From contig CAKTUD010000005.1 of assembly GCA_934617425.1 (NCBI GenBank), positions 1-64,000 of the forward strand: a stretch of DNA of 64,000 nucleotides. The letters are read 5' to 3'. Source of the DNA: an uncultured Eggerthellaceae bacterium. GTDB lineage: Bacteria > Actinomycetota > Coriobacteriia > Coriobacteriales > Eggerthellaceae. Numbering within the stretch: the stretch's first letter is position 1; each line of letters starts with the position of its first letter. A program made the position numbers and the translations under genes. The notes under the pieces are model-generated. The model was not told where the DNA came from, did no database searches, and worked only from the letters and a program-made list of their open reading frames with translations. Shown here piece by piece: positions 20,282-29,585 of this stretch.

Positions 20282-21665
20282 GAAACTCGCCGCCAAACAA
20301 ACCTTCTCGAACAAGTTGCTCCTTGTAGCCAGAAAGCGCCTCGGCTCCCCGTTGCGAATATGCAGCATAACGCTGTTGCTTGTTCTTGATACGCTGCGCC
20401 AAGGGAGGCATGATGCCGAAATTGACATGCATAGGTTGGTAATCAAGCGTATCGGCGCTGGTAGCATGGGCAATAAGCGCTCCGAAAACCGTCTCGAGAG
20501 GAAGCGATGGTGCCTTTATCCCCGAAAGCTTCGCAGCAACAGCGATGGAGGCATGCAGGCCCGATCGTATCGCCTCGCAATACCCCTCGGTTCCGCTCAA
20601 CTGCCCAGCAACATAAACAGGAATCCCCAGCTTCTCCGAAGCTGCACCGAGCTCGAGATTTTGGTCGAGCAGGCGCGGAGCATCGATGAAGGTATTGCGA
20701 TGCATCACGCCATAGCGCACGAATTCGGCGTTTTCCAAACCAGGTATCATCCGGAAAACGCGTTTCTGCTCGCCGAATTTCAAATTCGTCTGAAAGCCGA
20801 CCAAATTGTAACTTGTCTTATTCGAATCTTCAGCACGTAGCTGAACAGCGGCCCAGGGACGCCTTCCTGTTCTCGGATCAGTGAGACCAACCGGCTTCAA
20901 AGCGCCGAAACGCGGGGCATCGATCCCCTTTCTGGCTATCTCCTCTACAGGCTGGCACGCTTGAAACAGGTCCTTAGTTTCGAAATCGCGCATGATCACG
21001 CGATCGGCGGCAACGAGCTCTTCGATGAATCGCTCGTACTCCTCTTTCGCAAACGGCGCATTTAAATAGTCGCCCTGTTCGACGCCTGATTCGTCAACAG
21101 CGTCTTCATAACGGCTTTGACGGAAAATCCTGGTCATATCTAGAGAGTCGGCCAGCACGATAGGAGCGGCCGCATCGTAGAAAGCGAGGTAATCGCCGAC
21201 GATATCTTGCACCAAAGACGAAGCTAGCTTGTCGCTTGTAAGAGGACCCGTTGCCAACACAAGAGCATCAGCCTCTTGCGCAGCCTGCTCAAGCGAGACA
21301 ACCTCGCCGCGAATAAACTCGATGCGGGGCTCTTCGTGCACGGCCTTGGTAACAGCCGCAGAAAAACGCTCGCGATCGACAGCTAAAGCCCCTCCCGCAG
21401 CGACGGAATTGTCGCAAGCAGCCTGATATACGACCGAACCAAGAGCGGACAGCTCCGCCTTGAGCATGCCCGCCGCACTATCGGACTTGGTGCTTTTAAG
21501 GGAGTTTGAGCATACCAATTCAGCGCAATCGGCGCCTTTGTGCACATCCGTTTGGACAAGGGGACGCATTTCGTGCAGCTTCACGCTGAAACCGCGGCGA
21601 GCAAGCTGTAAAGCGGCTTCGCTGCCGGCCAAGCCCGCACCAACTATCGATACTGTTTTATCCAT
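20271..21665 (-). CDS. trmFO: tRNA (uracil-54-C5)-methyltransferase, folate/FAD-dependent (TrmFO)
   Basis: Makes 5-methyluridine 54 in the T-loop of tRNA with methylene-tetrahydrofolate and FADH2. The 464-residue protein has the FAD motif VSIVGAGLAGSEAALQLARRG at the N-terminus and the family block HEMRP...AELVCSNSLKS. The second half has YVAGQLSGTEGYCEAIRSG. ATG 21665 is chosen because the FAD motif starts right after it. A TAGAAT element ends seven bases upstream, suggesting a leaderless message. It overlaps xerC. Confidence 0.95.
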   Translation of the reverse strand: MDKTVSIVGAGLAGSEAALQLARRGFSVKLHEMRPLVQTDVHKGADCAELVCSNSLKSTKSDSAAGMLKAELSALGSVVYQAACDNSVAAGGALAVDRERFSAAVTKAVHEEPRIEFIRGEVVSLEQAAQEADALVLATGPLTSDKLASSLVQDIVGDYLAFYDAAAPIVLADSLDMTRIFRQSRYEDAVDESGVEQGDYLNAPFAKEEYERFIEELVAADRVIMRDFETKDLFQACQPVEEIARKGIDAPRFGALKPVGLTDPRTGRRPWAAVQLRAEDSNKTSYNLVGFQTNLKFGEQKRVFRMIPGLENAEFVRYGVMHRNTFIDAPRLLDQNLELGAASEKLGIPVYVAGQLSGTEGYCEAIRSGLHASIAVAAKLSGIKAPSLPLETVFGALIAHATSADTLDYQPMHVNFGIMPPLAQRIKNKQQRYAAYSQRGAEALSGYKEQLVREGLFGGEFLDR

Positions 21666-21800
21666 GAGAAAGATTCTACCCGATTTGCAACGAACTTGAA
21701 TCGAATCAACGCCCGCTGTTCTTTTTCCACGCGTGCACGGAGATATTACCGAAAAAACAAAAAACATTTGCAGGCGAAAGCCGACCAATCCAGCAATGAT

Positions 21801-22715
21801 CTAGCGCCGCTCAGCTATCGCCCACTTTCCATCGAGTTGGCGCGCTATCGTCCCCTGCGTCTCAAACTCCACCAATGCCTCCATAAGCCATACCGGGGTT
21901 TCGCGAGAACCGCTTATCTCAAAAGCCAATTCGCAAAGCGAGTCCATATCCATAGGTTGCGCCGCTATCGCCGAAAGCACCCGCCCTTTGGGCGAATCGT
22001 CAATTGCCGTCGATTCCTCCGCCGAAGATTGCTTTAACAGCCCGAAACATCGCCACAGGGCATCATCGAAAGATTCGTCATCGACCACAGGATACGCCCC
22101 TTGACATAAAAGCCTATTTGACCCACGCGAAGCCTCCGAAGTGATTGCGCCAGGCACCACCAAAATGTCGCGTCCAAGCTCAAGTGCATCATCTGCCGTC
22201 GTGAAGGTACCGGAAGGCAATCCCGCCTCGACTATCAGCACGGCGCGAGACAACGCCGCGATAAGCCTGTTGCGCACGCGAAACGACCAACGACGCGGTT
22301 GAAAATCCCATGGGTATTCGGAGACCACCGCGCCGCCGCTATCGATGATTCGCTGAAACAGCGGCGCATTGGAGGCCGGATAAATCCAGTTGCACCCACC
22401 CCCGAGAAACACCACGGTTTTTCCACCCGCCTCAAGAGCCGCCTCATGAGCTGCCGAATCGCAACCTTTCGCGCCTCCCGATATCACCGTCACGCCACGC
22501 GATGCAGCATTCAATGCAAATCGGTGAGCGCAACTTCTTCCATAAGGAGTTGCCCGGCGCGACCCGATTACAGCCAAGCCGCTCGAATTCAGGGCATCGG
22601 GATTTCCCATCAAATACAAAGCCTCAGGAGGATTGTCCAGATCCTCAAATTCGACGGGGTAGCCAACCCCATGGCGCTCCAATACGTGTCTTTCCCCGCT
22701 CAAACGCTCGGGCAT
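21801..22715 (-). CDS. dprA: DNA-processing protein DprA
   Basis: DprA/Smf loads RecA on incoming single-stranded DNA in natural transformation. At 304 residues it has the Rossmann-like core (GLAVIGSRRATPYG, GGAKGCDSAAHEAAL, VSEYPW, RNRLIAALSRAVLIVEA, VPGAI) and a C-terminal winged-helix region. The N-terminal SAM domain is missing, as in short DprA forms. ATG 22715 is chosen because AAGGAGGT lies seven bases ahead; the GTG three codons upstream overlaps that ribosome site. It follows comM directly. The topA gene often found between dprA and trmFO is absent. Confidence 0.94.
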   Translation of the reverse strand: MPERLSGERHVLERHGVGYPVEFEDLDNPPEALYLMGNPDALNSSGLAVIGSRRATPYGRSCAHRFALNAASRGVTVISGGAKGCDSAAHEAALEAGGKTVVFLGGGCNWIYPASNAPLFQRIIDSGGAVVSEYPWDFQPRRWSFRVRNRLIAALSRAVLIVEAGLPSGTFTTADDALELGRDILVVPGAITSEASRGSNRLLCQGAYPVVDDESFDDALWRCFGLLKQSSAEESTAIDDSPKGRVLSAIAAQPMDMDSLCELAFEISGSRETPVWLMEALVEFETQGTIARQLDGKWAIAERR

Positions 22716-22716
22716 A

Positions 22717-24210
22717 TCAAGCACCTCCTTCGCGCGTGCGATAGTTAAGAGCCTCGCACAAATCCGATTTATTCACCCGTTCGCGTTCGGCGATATCGGC
22801 GATGGTGCGCGCAACCGAAAGGGTTCGCAAAAGAGCACGGCCGCTCATCTGGTTCGCCTTACAGGCACGTCGATAGAACGCCATGTCCTCGTCGTCAAGC
22901 AAACAAGCGGAAACCATATCGGAAGGAGCCCCGCCGCTCTGCGCTGCACCCACACGCGACTGCCGCCAGCTTCGAAACTCCCGAGCAGCAAGAACCCCAT
23001 CGCGCAGTCTCTCCGAAGAGGTTCCGCTTCCGGCATCAAGAACGCTGCCAACGGGTACACGACCGACGTCGATATGCATATCGATTCTATCCATAAGCGG
23101 ACCTCCTATTCGATTGCGATAGGCACTGACTTGAGACTCCGAACAGCTGCATCTATGCTCGCGATCGCCAAAATACCCGCACGGGCAAGGATTGGTAGCG
23201 GCAACCAACATGAACCGCGCAGGAAAAGAAACAGTGCCGCCCGCGCGGGTTATCGTAACCTCGCCCTCTTCCATGGGCTGGCGCATCATCTGCAACGTTG
23301 CAGGCTTGAATTCCGCAAGCTCGTCGAGCATCAAAACGCCATTGTGGGCAAGCGATATCTCGCCAGGACGAACCGGCGACCCACCGCCTATAAGCCCCGC
23401 GCTCGTAACCGAGTGATGCGGCAAACGGAACGGCCTTACCCCGCCGAATATCTCGGCAATGCCCCGTCCGGCAACAGAATGGATCAATGCCGATTCGAGC
23501 GCCTCTTCCCTATCAAGCGGAGGAAGAATCGTCGGTACGCGTTGTGCAAGCATGGTCTTGCCTGAACCGGGCGGTCCCATCATCAAGACTCCATGAGAAC
23601 CAGCAGCTGCAACCTGCAAAGCACGTTTTGCCGCCTCATTGCCTCCGATATCCGCATAATCGATGGCGCTCTCCCTCAGTCGAAACGAGGCAGGATCGAG
23701 CCGAACGAATCTACCTGTAAGCAAGTCGCGTAAAGCGACCAAACCCACCTGCGACACCCGTGCGACATCGACGATTTCCGCTCCTTTCGCGGCACATACG
23801 AGTTCAAGCCCCAAATCACGAGCAGCAAGCGCATAAGCCATCAAACCGTCGACCGGTCGCACGAAGCCCTCCAAAGAAAGTTCGCCTACGAACATACGCC
23901 CTTCTAGGACTTTCTCCGGAATCTGCTTTGTCGCCAAAAGAATCCCGATGGCTATCGCCAAATCAAAGCCCGTACCCGTTTTGCGAAGTGAACTCGGCGC
24001 CAAATTCACTACCACACGTTCGGATGGCATCGTAAAACCCGCCGCCGCAATAGCGGCCTTCACGCGCATCCTCGACTCTTGCACAGCCGTATCCCCCATT
24101 CCGACAATGTAAAATGCCGGAAGACCGCCGGATACCGCCACCTCAACCTCAACAGGTTCCGCGCGTATGCCCCGAATGGTGGCGCATGTGACGCTGCATC
24201 GAGATCCCAT
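22717..24210 (-). CDS. comM: ComM/YifB family Mg-chelatase-like AAA+ ATPase
   Basis: AAA+ helicase family tied to natural transformation, where it promotes branch migration of incoming DNA. The N-terminal Lon-protease-like ChlI domain (FYIVGMGDTAVQESRMRVKAAI; VVNLAPSSLRKTGTGFDLAIA) precedes the ATPase: Walker A MMGPPGSGKTMLAQR, Walker B NGVLMLDELAEF, and Zn-like CPCGYFGDREHRCSC. The 497-residue length is typical. ATG 24210 sits one base after the yraN stop with AAGGTGA ahead; a GTG three codons upstream is the alternative. Groups with yraN and dprA. Confidence 0.93.
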   Translation of the reverse strand: MGSRCSVTCATIRGIRAEPVEVEVAVSGGLPAFYIVGMGDTAVQESRMRVKAAIAAAGFTMPSERVVVNLAPSSLRKTGTGFDLAIAIGILLATKQIPEKVLEGRMFVGELSLEGFVRPVDGLMAYALAARDLGLELVCAAKGAEIVDVARVSQVGLVALRDLLTGRFVRLDPASFRLRESAIDYADIGGNEAAKRALQVAAAGSHGVLMMGPPGSGKTMLAQRVPTILPPLDREEALESALIHSVAGRGIAEIFGGVRPFRLPHHSVTSAGLIGGGSPVRPGEISLAHNGVLMLDELAEFKPATLQMMRQPMEEGEVTITRAGGTVSFPARFMLVAATNPCPCGYFGDREHRCSCSESQVSAYRNRIGGPLMDRIDMHIDVGRVPVGSVLDAGSGTSSERLRDGVLAAREFRSWRQSRVGAAQSGGAPSDMVSACLLDDEDMAFYRRACKANQMSGRALLRTLSVARTIADIAERERVNKSDLCEALNYRTREGGA

Positions 24211-24211
24211 C

Positions 24212-24616
24212 TCAGTCACCTTGCCCGAAAGCGTTTATATGGTGCCTCAATAAAGCCCTATCGGATCCCGTAACCAAAATGGCGATCACGTCAAAACGCA
24301 GGGGAATGTCGAGATCGTTGCATTCTCGCGAATACATAGCGGCTATCTTCTCGTACTTCGCCCTTTTAGTCGGAGTTACCGCTTCTTCAGGGAATCCATG
24401 GTCGATGCTGCTGCGTGTTTTCACCTCGACGAAAACTAAGGCATCGCCATCCCGGGCGATGATGTCGGCCTCGCCGAATCGACACGACCAGTTTCGTTCG
24501 ACGATTTCGTAATCACGCAATTCGAGATAACGCACGGCGGCATCTTCCCCGCGCTTTCCCAAACTAGCGTTGTGCTTCGCCGCATCCTCTGAAGAAAATT
24601 CTTGCGAATCCTGCAT
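24212..24616 (-). CDS. UPF0102 family endonuclease-like protein YraN
   Basis: A 134-residue protein with the UPF0102 nuclease-like core: GKRGEDAAVRYLELRDYEIVERNW, then GEADIIARDGDALVFVEVKTR, which matches the E...D...ExK metal site of the PD-(D/E)XK/Holliday-junction-resolvase fold. Function in the cell is not established. The ATG has AAGGGG upstream. First gene of the yraN-comM-dprA run. Confidence 0.93.
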   Translation of the reverse strand: MQDSQEFSSEDAAKHNASLGKRGEDAAVRYLELRDYEIVERNWSCRFGEADIIARDGDALVFVEVKTRSSIDHGFPEEAVTPTKRAKYEKIAAMYSRECNDLDIPLRFDVIAILVTGSDRALLRHHINAFGQGD

Positions 24617-24902
24617 GGCAAACCCCTTTCGTTAAGCTTGCCTCATGCTAGAAAACGAACCTTGCGACAACCAATCAAAACATCGGCAAATCCCAATGTA
24701 CAAGCCAACAATCGTCAAACACGAACCACGGACGGCAGAGAACCCCGATCAGTCGAAATCCCCCCAATGCAGAAAGCTTCGCAAACAAGCGCAACGAAAA
24801 AGCGCTGCTGCGTCAACACACGACGCAGCAGCGCTTAAAGCGAAAACCCTTCCCATAAAAACAAGGAGCGGTCGCCCCCCCCCGAAAACCACAGCCTCAT
24901 GT
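24617..24902. other. Intergenic region between rnhB and yraN
   Basis: 286 bases without a credible gene. It contains the terminator at 24801-24835 and a run of nine C (24875-24883). Short open frames on the plus strand have no ribosome site or recognisable sequence. Confidence 0.6.
24797..24835 (-). terminator. Rho-independent terminator after rnhB
   Basis: A 14-base perfect stem (AGCGCTGCTGCGTC and its complement, loop of seven) is followed on the minus strand by TTTTTCGTTG. Confidence 0.75.
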
Positions 24903-25688
24903 TCAGAATAAAGATCCTTGCGTGAAAGCAGTGCAGAAACTTGCGCGATGGATGGGAGACAAACCCTCGCGCTTTATCGCCTCGATATGCTTCTGCGAGG
25001 CGTATCCCTTGCAGTCATCAAGATCGTAAGCAGGATATTCCTTCGCGAGATCGCACATCAAAGCATCCCTTTCCACCTTCGCCACAATCGAAGCGGCAGC
25101 GATGGCGGCACAACGAGCATCACCCTTGACAACGTTGACCTCGCGCTCGTCAAGATGAAGCGGATTCCCGTCAAGCAATACGATATCGGGAACGACCCCC
25201 TGCGCCTCAATCGCAGCAATAGCAGCCCCGAAAGCCTTCTTAAGCGAAAGCGTCATCCCGTGGGCGTCGATAAAATCAGGGGCAACATACTGCACCGTAT
25301 ATGCAAGCGCCACATCGCGGATATCCTCGGCGATGGATTCGCGCCGCGCCGGCGCTATTTGCTTCGAATCGTTCAAACCATCAATGAGCGGGGCTGCGGG
25401 CAGCACGACACCGCCCACAGCCAAAGGGCCCGCTATCGATCCGCGACCTACCTCATCGAGACCAAGCACCACCTGGGCATTATGCGCTTGAGCGATCTCG
25501 GCTTGGAAGGAATATAGACCCGCCAAACGAGCCTCTTCCTTTTGCTGCGCATCGAGCCTACGACGAGCAATCTCCACGGCATTGCGGACGCCCTTGCGCA
25601 TATCCGCGGCAAGAGAGCGCTCGAGCACTTCGAATTCCTCCGCATCTGCTTTTGCAAGCAGCGCCTTGATCTCTTGAACGGTTTGCAT
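24903..25688 (-). CDS. rnhB: Ribonuclease HII
   Basis: Removes ribonucleotides and RNA primers from DNA. The 261-residue protein has the type 2 RNase H motifs GLDEVGRGSIAGPLAVG (first acidic pair), DSKQ, LLDGNPL and KGDARCAAIAAASIVAKVERD. An N-terminal ~75-residue helical region with alternating charges precedes the catalytic domain, as in YP Gram-positive RnhB forms. ATG 25688 is chosen for the GGAGGGG ahead of it. Upstream is the rplS terminator. Confidence 0.95.
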   Translation of the reverse strand: MQTVQEIKALLAKADAEEFEVLERSLAADMRKGVRNAVEIARRRLDAQQKEEARLAGLYSFQAEIAQAHNAQVVLGLDEVGRGSIAGPLAVGGVVLPAAPLIDGLNDSKQIAPARRESIAEDIRDVALAYTVQYVAPDFIDAHGMTLSLKKAFGAAIAAIEAQGVVPDIVLLDGNPLHLDEREVNVVKGDARCAAIAAASIVAKVERDALMCDLAKEYPAYDLDDCKGYASQKHIEAIKREGLSPIHRASFCTAFTQGSLF

Positions 25689-25731
25689 GCCAGCCCCTCC
25701 GAAACCGCAAAGCAATTGATTGCAAAACAAG

Positions 25732-25757
25732 AAAAGGCCCACGCGAACGTGGGCCTT
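25732..25757 (-). terminator. Rho-independent terminator after rplS
   Basis: Stem AAGGCCCACG/CGTGGGCCTT with loop TTCG (minus strand), followed by TTCTTGTTTT, between rplS and rnhB. Confidence 0.8.
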
Positions 25758-25777
25758 CGACATGCGACGAATAACGC

Positions 25778-26125
25778 CTAGTGCTGCGTCTTTTCCTTGA
25801 TTTTGGCAGCTTTGCCAACCTTGTCGCGCAGATAGTAAAGCTTTGCACGACGAACCTTGCCCTGACGCACAACCTCGATGTGATCGATTTTCGGAGAATG
25901 AACAGGGAAAGTACGCTCAACGCCGACAGAGAAGCTCATCTTGCGGACGGTGAACGTCTCGCGGCTGGACTCACCGTGACGACGAATGACATCCCCCTGA
26001 AAAACCTGGATACGCTCGCGGTTACCCTCGGTAATGCGGTAGTGAACCTTTACGTTGTCGCCAACGTGGAACTCAGGAACATCCTGTTTGAACTGCTGCT
26101 GCTCGATTGCGCGAATGATATCCAT
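25778..26125 (-). CDS. rplS: 50S ribosomal protein L19
   Basis: Large-subunit protein at the 30S-50S interface. The 115 residues cover the whole family: [51 protein letters not shown], then [20 protein letters not shown]. It has its own promoter and terminator. It stands apart from the rpsP-rimM-trmD genes it usually follows, which are 20 kb away here. Confidence 0.98.
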   Translation of the reverse strand: MDIIRAIEQQQFKQDVPEFHVGDNVKVHYRITEGNRERIQVFQGDVIRRHGESSRETFTVRKMSFSVGVERTFPVHSPKIDHIEVVRQGKVRRAKLYYLRDKVGKAAKIKEKTQH

Positions 26126-26299
26126 TTCTTTGTCCTTCTATATAATCAAGCCAAAACTTACTAAACAAATCTGTAATAAAGACGCGATTTGATAGTTTAT
26201 CGCCTTGTCATCAACTATGCAAGGGTTTTATCAACGCATTCTCAATTACTCCACCGTTGTCCGCAACAAAACTCCCATGCATGCGACGCAACATTCCTA
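26126..26299. promoter_or_regulatory. rplS leader and promoter region
   Basis: On the minus strand -35 TTGCAT (26217-26222), a 17-base spacer and -10 TAAACT (26194-26199) give a leader of about 60 bases ahead of rplS. The rest, next to azlD, shows no gene. Confidence 0.55.
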
Positions 26300-26632
26300 T
26301 TATAGCAGAGAAAGCAGCGCATAAGTCACGACACCGGCAACAGCGCACCACAAAAGCGATTTCGTCAAACGTGCGACAACGACAACCACCAACGCCGCCA
26401 GCAAAGGCGCCCCAGCGGGCCAGAAACCAGCAGCGAACATAGTCGGTGAAAGCAAATCGTTGGCAACAAGCGCAGCGAAAGCGGCGGGTGGAATATAACC
26501 CAAGGCTTCGGTAACCCGGGCAGGAAGTTCTTTGCCTTTCAGCAAGAACAAAGGTAGGACACGACATGCAAGCATGGTTATCATGCAAATCGCCAAAATG
26601 ACGAAAAATTCGCTCCACGTTATAAGGCTCAC
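26300..26632 (-). CDS. azlD: AzlD family branched-chain amino acid transport subunit
   Basis: A 110-residue protein with four hydrophobic segments, the AzlD layout (RVLPLFLLKGKELP, YIPPAAFAALVANDLL). With AzlC it exports branched-chain amino acids or their analogues. It overlaps azlC by four bases (ATGA), so the two are coupled. Confidence 0.9.
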   Translation of the reverse strand: MSLITWSEFFVILAICMITMLACRVLPLFLLKGKELPARVTEALGYIPPAAFAALVANDLLSPTMFAAGFWPAGAPLLAALVVVVVARLTKSLLWCAVAGVVTYALLSLL

Positions 26633-27333
26633 TTTTTCGCGCCTTCCCTAACACGCGCAAAAAAGATAGCGCATACGACACCGCATACCGCGCCGATAAG
26701 GATGGCCGGCCCCGTAAGGCCCGCGCATTTGCAAATGAACACACCCAGCATGGCACACGTCGCAGCCACAACATTTTCGGGCGTGATCTTTTGAGTGACC
26801 AAAAGGCAGATGAATATCGAGGTCATGGCGAACGACGCAATAGCCAAAGGAACCCCAATCGCGTTGCCTATGAAAACGCCCACCACGCACGACAAAGTCC
26901 AGGAAGTCTGCGACATCAAATTGACTAGCGTAGCGCGTTCGACTGTCCAGCCGCCGGCCAAAAACCGATTCATGTTCACGCCGAAGCTTTCGTCAGTCAC
27001 TGTTGCAGCAAACAAAAACGAAAGCCAGCGCGGAGCGCGCTCGCACCAAGGAGCAAGCGATGCCGAATACAGCATCTGACGCGTGTTCACCAACGAAACG
27101 CTTGCGACGATGGAGGCTATAGGCGAAGCTGCGAGCCACATATTAGGAATCATGAACTGACCAGCGCCGGAATAAAACAAGACGCTCATCAGCAAAACCT
27201 GCAATGCATTCATGCCTATAGATGCGCCTAGGATGCCGCACGGCAAACCGATGGCGATATATCCCAACACGATAGGAAGCGCCTCATGAAAAGCGCTCGA
27301 TATGTTCTCCTTCGTAAACATGCGAAGATTCAT
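26629..27333 (-). CDS. azlC: AzlC family branched-chain amino acid transporter
   Basis: A 234-residue membrane protein with the AzlC signature (ALPIVLGYIAIGLPCGILGAS, YSGAGQFM, NTRQMLYSASLAPW, TDESFGVN) and about six to seven membrane segments. It forms the exporter with AzlD just downstream. It starts five bases after the dgt stop; an internal ATG at 27321 is possible. A TATAAT overlaps the dgt end, so it may also have its own promoter. Confidence 0.92.
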   Translation of the reverse strand: MNLRMFTKENISSAFHEALPIVLGYIAIGLPCGILGASIGMNALQVLLMSVLFYSGAGQFMIPNMWLAASPIASIVASVSLVNTRQMLYSASLAPWCERAPRWLSFLFAATVTDESFGVNMNRFLAGGWTVERATLVNLMSQTSWTLSCVVGVFIGNAIGVPLAIASFAMTSIFICLLVTQKITPENVVAATCAMLGVFICKCAGLTGPAILIGAVCGVVCAIFFARVREGAKK

Positions 27334-27338
27334 TATAG

Positions 27339-28415
27339 CTAAACAAGCTCGTTCGCGCCGAGCGAATGCGGAATGAAAATCGTTTTGAAAGCTTCTTTTG
27401 CAAAGCGATCCGTCATGCCCGCAACGTAATCCGTAACCGCCCGCAAGTCATCCCCGCCGGAAATCATCCGATACTCAGCCGGCACGGCTTCGATATTCTG
27501 CATGTAATAATCGAACAGAAGGGAAATCAACCGCACGGCTTTCTCCGACTCGCTTCGCACGGCAGGAGCAGTGTAGACATTGCCGAACAAGAACGCCCGC
27601 AGCTGCGCCATGGCCGAACCGATGGTTTCGCCTTGAACGATATCCCCCTTGCCGGCCGATGTTTCGACCAGATCGGACACCAGCGTCTCGATGCGCTCGG
27701 AATGGCTCGAGCCCAAAAGCCTATGGGTCGACTCGGGCAAATCGGACTCCTTCAGCATGCCCGCACGCAACGCGTCGTCGATATCGTGGTTCACATAAGC
27801 TATGCGATCGCAAGCGCCCACCACGCGCCCCTCGAGGGTTTCGGCGCGTTGCGACCCGGAATGACACAAGATGCCGTTGCGAACCTCGGGTGTAAGATTG
27901 AGGCCGCGCCCGCCGTTTTCGATGATCTCCACAACCCGCAAGCTCTGCTCATTGTGATGAAAAAGCATGCCTTGACGGTCTTCGTCGGCGGGACCGGCGA
28001 AACCACGCGACGAAACACCCTTATAATGCGCGATGCGTTGAGCGATGGCTTCCTCGCCCGTGTGACCGAAAGGCGTATGCCCCAAATCGTGGCCGAGGGC
28101 AATGGCTTCGGTAAGATCCTCGTTCAAGCCGAGCGCCCGCGAAACCGTGCGCGCTATTTGCGCCACCTCGAGCGTGTGGGTAAGACGCGTGCGGTAATGA
28201 TCACCCTCGACAGCGAGAAACACCTGTGTTTTGTGCGACAAGCGGCGAAACGATTTCGTATGCAGGATCTTGTCGCGGTCGCGCTGGTATTCGTTACGCA
28301 GATAATCAGGCTCGGTCGAGCGCGCACGTCCCTCGGTTTCGCTCGAAAGCGCCGCGCCGTCGCTTAGGAACTCGCGCTCGCGCGCTTCTTGGTCTTCGCG
28401 ACGTACTATGTCCAT
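27339..28415 (-). CDS. dgt: Deoxyguanosinetriphosphate triphosphohydrolase (dGTPase-like)
   Basis: HD-domain enzyme cleaving dGTP (or other dNTPs) to the nucleoside and triphosphate. The 358-residue protein shows RSTEPDYLRNEYQRDRDKILHTKSF, H in RTRLTHTLEVAQIARTVSRAL, the HD pair in ALGHDLGHTPFGHTGEEA, and a later catalytic D (DRIAYVNHDIDDA). ATG 28415 is preceded by AAGGAGGG; an earlier start would overlap that ribosome site. Upstream of azlC with five bases between. Confidence 0.93.
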   Translation of the reverse strand: MDIVRREDQEAREREFLSDGAALSSETEGRARSTEPDYLRNEYQRDRDKILHTKSFRRLSHKTQVFLAVEGDHYRTRLTHTLEVAQIARTVSRALGLNEDLTEAIALGHDLGHTPFGHTGEEAIAQRIAHYKGVSSRGFAGPADEDRQGMLFHHNEQSLRVVEIIENGGRGLNLTPEVRNGILCHSGSQRAETLEGRVVGACDRIAYVNHDIDDALRAGMLKESDLPESTHRLLGSSHSERIETLVSDLVETSAGKGDIVQGETIGSAMAQLRAFLFGNVYTAPAVRSESEKAVRLISLLFDYYMQNIEAVPAEYRMISGGDDLRAVTDYVAGMTDRFAKEAFKTIFIPHSLGANELV

Positions 28416-28640
28416 AAAGCCCTCCTTGCCCATCGGCTATGCTTTACGGCGATTGTATCAGGAAGCGCACAGACGATGCGCGCGCCTTGCCGATACCAAC
28501 CCCTCGATAGCCGAATTCGCTCTGAAAGTTCTGTATAAGAAGTTGGCTACGCAGCCTCTTCGCGCTATCTTTGCACTGAACGCAATAACCACCATTTACG
28601 TAGGATTTACCGGCACGACACGATCTCCGAGGAGAAGACC

Positions 28641-29570
28641 ATGACTATATGCACAAGCGTAGCCGATCTCATCGGCAACACCCCGATGCTCGAGCTTTCC
28701 AACTACGAAAAGAACCACGACCTCAAAGCGAAGATCATCGGAAAGGTCGAACTAACCAACCCCGCCGGATCGATAAAGGACCGCGTTGCCAAAGAAATGC
28801 TCGAGGCCGCCGAAGCGCAAGGGCAGCTCGACGCAAACACCGTGCTGATCGAACCCACCTCGGGAAACACCGGAATCGGACTAGCCGCGCTTGCCGCCGC
28901 ACGCGGCCTGCGCATCATCATCGTGATGCCCGACAGCATGTCGATCGAACGCCGCAACCTCATGAAAGCATATGGGGCCGAACTGGTGCTGACCCCCGGC
29001 GCCGAGGGCATGCCGGGCGCCATCGCCAAAGCAGATGAGCTGCATGCACAAATCAAAAACTCCATCATCCCGGGACAATTCGTGAATCCCGCAAACCCCG
29101 CCGCTCATTTCAAAACCACCGGCCCCGAAATATGGGAAGCAACGCAAGGCAACGTCGACTACCTCGTCGCCGGCGTCGGCACGGGCGGGACGATCACCGG
29201 AACGGGGAAATTTTTGAAATCGAAGAACCCCGACATCAAAGTGATCGCCGTTGAGCCAGCAGGTAGCCCCGTGCTTTCAGGGGGTAAAAGCGGCAAACAC
29301 GGTCTTCAGGGAATCGGCGCAGGCTTCGTGCCCGACATCCTCGATACCGAAGTCTACGACGAGGTTATCACCATCACCGACGATGAGGCATTTGCCACCG
29401 GTCGCGAGCTGGCGGGGAAAGAGGGCCTTTTGGTCGGCATCTCCTCTGGCGCAGCCGTTGCCGCCGCGCGAAAAATCGCCGAGCGCCCCGAAAGCACCGG
29501 AAAGAATATCGTGGTTATCCTGCCCGACACCGGCGAGCGCTATCTGAGCTCCGCCATGTTCAACTTCTAA
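28641..29570 (+). CDS. cysK: Cysteine synthase A (O-acetylserine sulfhydrylase)
   Basis: PLP enzyme making cysteine from O-acetylserine and sulfide. It has 309 residues, the internal aldimine Lys46 in NPAGSIKDR, the substrate loop TSGNTG, the phosphate-binding GVGTGGTITGTG, and the C-terminal SSGAA and PDTGERYLS. The ribosome site is GAGGAG. It is followed 15 bases later by mnmA, also a sulfur-linked gene. Confidence 0.97.
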   Translation: MTICTSVADLIGNTPMLELSNYEKNHDLKAKIIGKVELTNPAGSIKDRVAKEMLEAAEAQGQLDANTVLIEPTSGNTGIGLAALAAARGLRIIIVMPDSMSIERRNLMKAYGAELVLTPGAEGMPGAIAKADELHAQIKNSIIPGQFVNPANPAAHFKTTGPEIWEATQGNVDYLVAGVGTGGTITGTGKFLKSKNPDIKVIAVEPAGSPVLSGGKSGKHGLQGIGAGFVPDILDTEVYDEVITITDDEAFATGRELAGKEGLLVGISSGAAVAAARKIAERPESTGKNIVVILPDTGERYLSSAMFNF

Positions 29571-29585
29571 AACGGGGGAATCTTG

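Noticed and set aside
24620..24911. Small plus-strand genes between yraN and rnhB
   Set aside because: Frames lack ribosome sites, have no recognisable sequence and run through the rnhB terminator.
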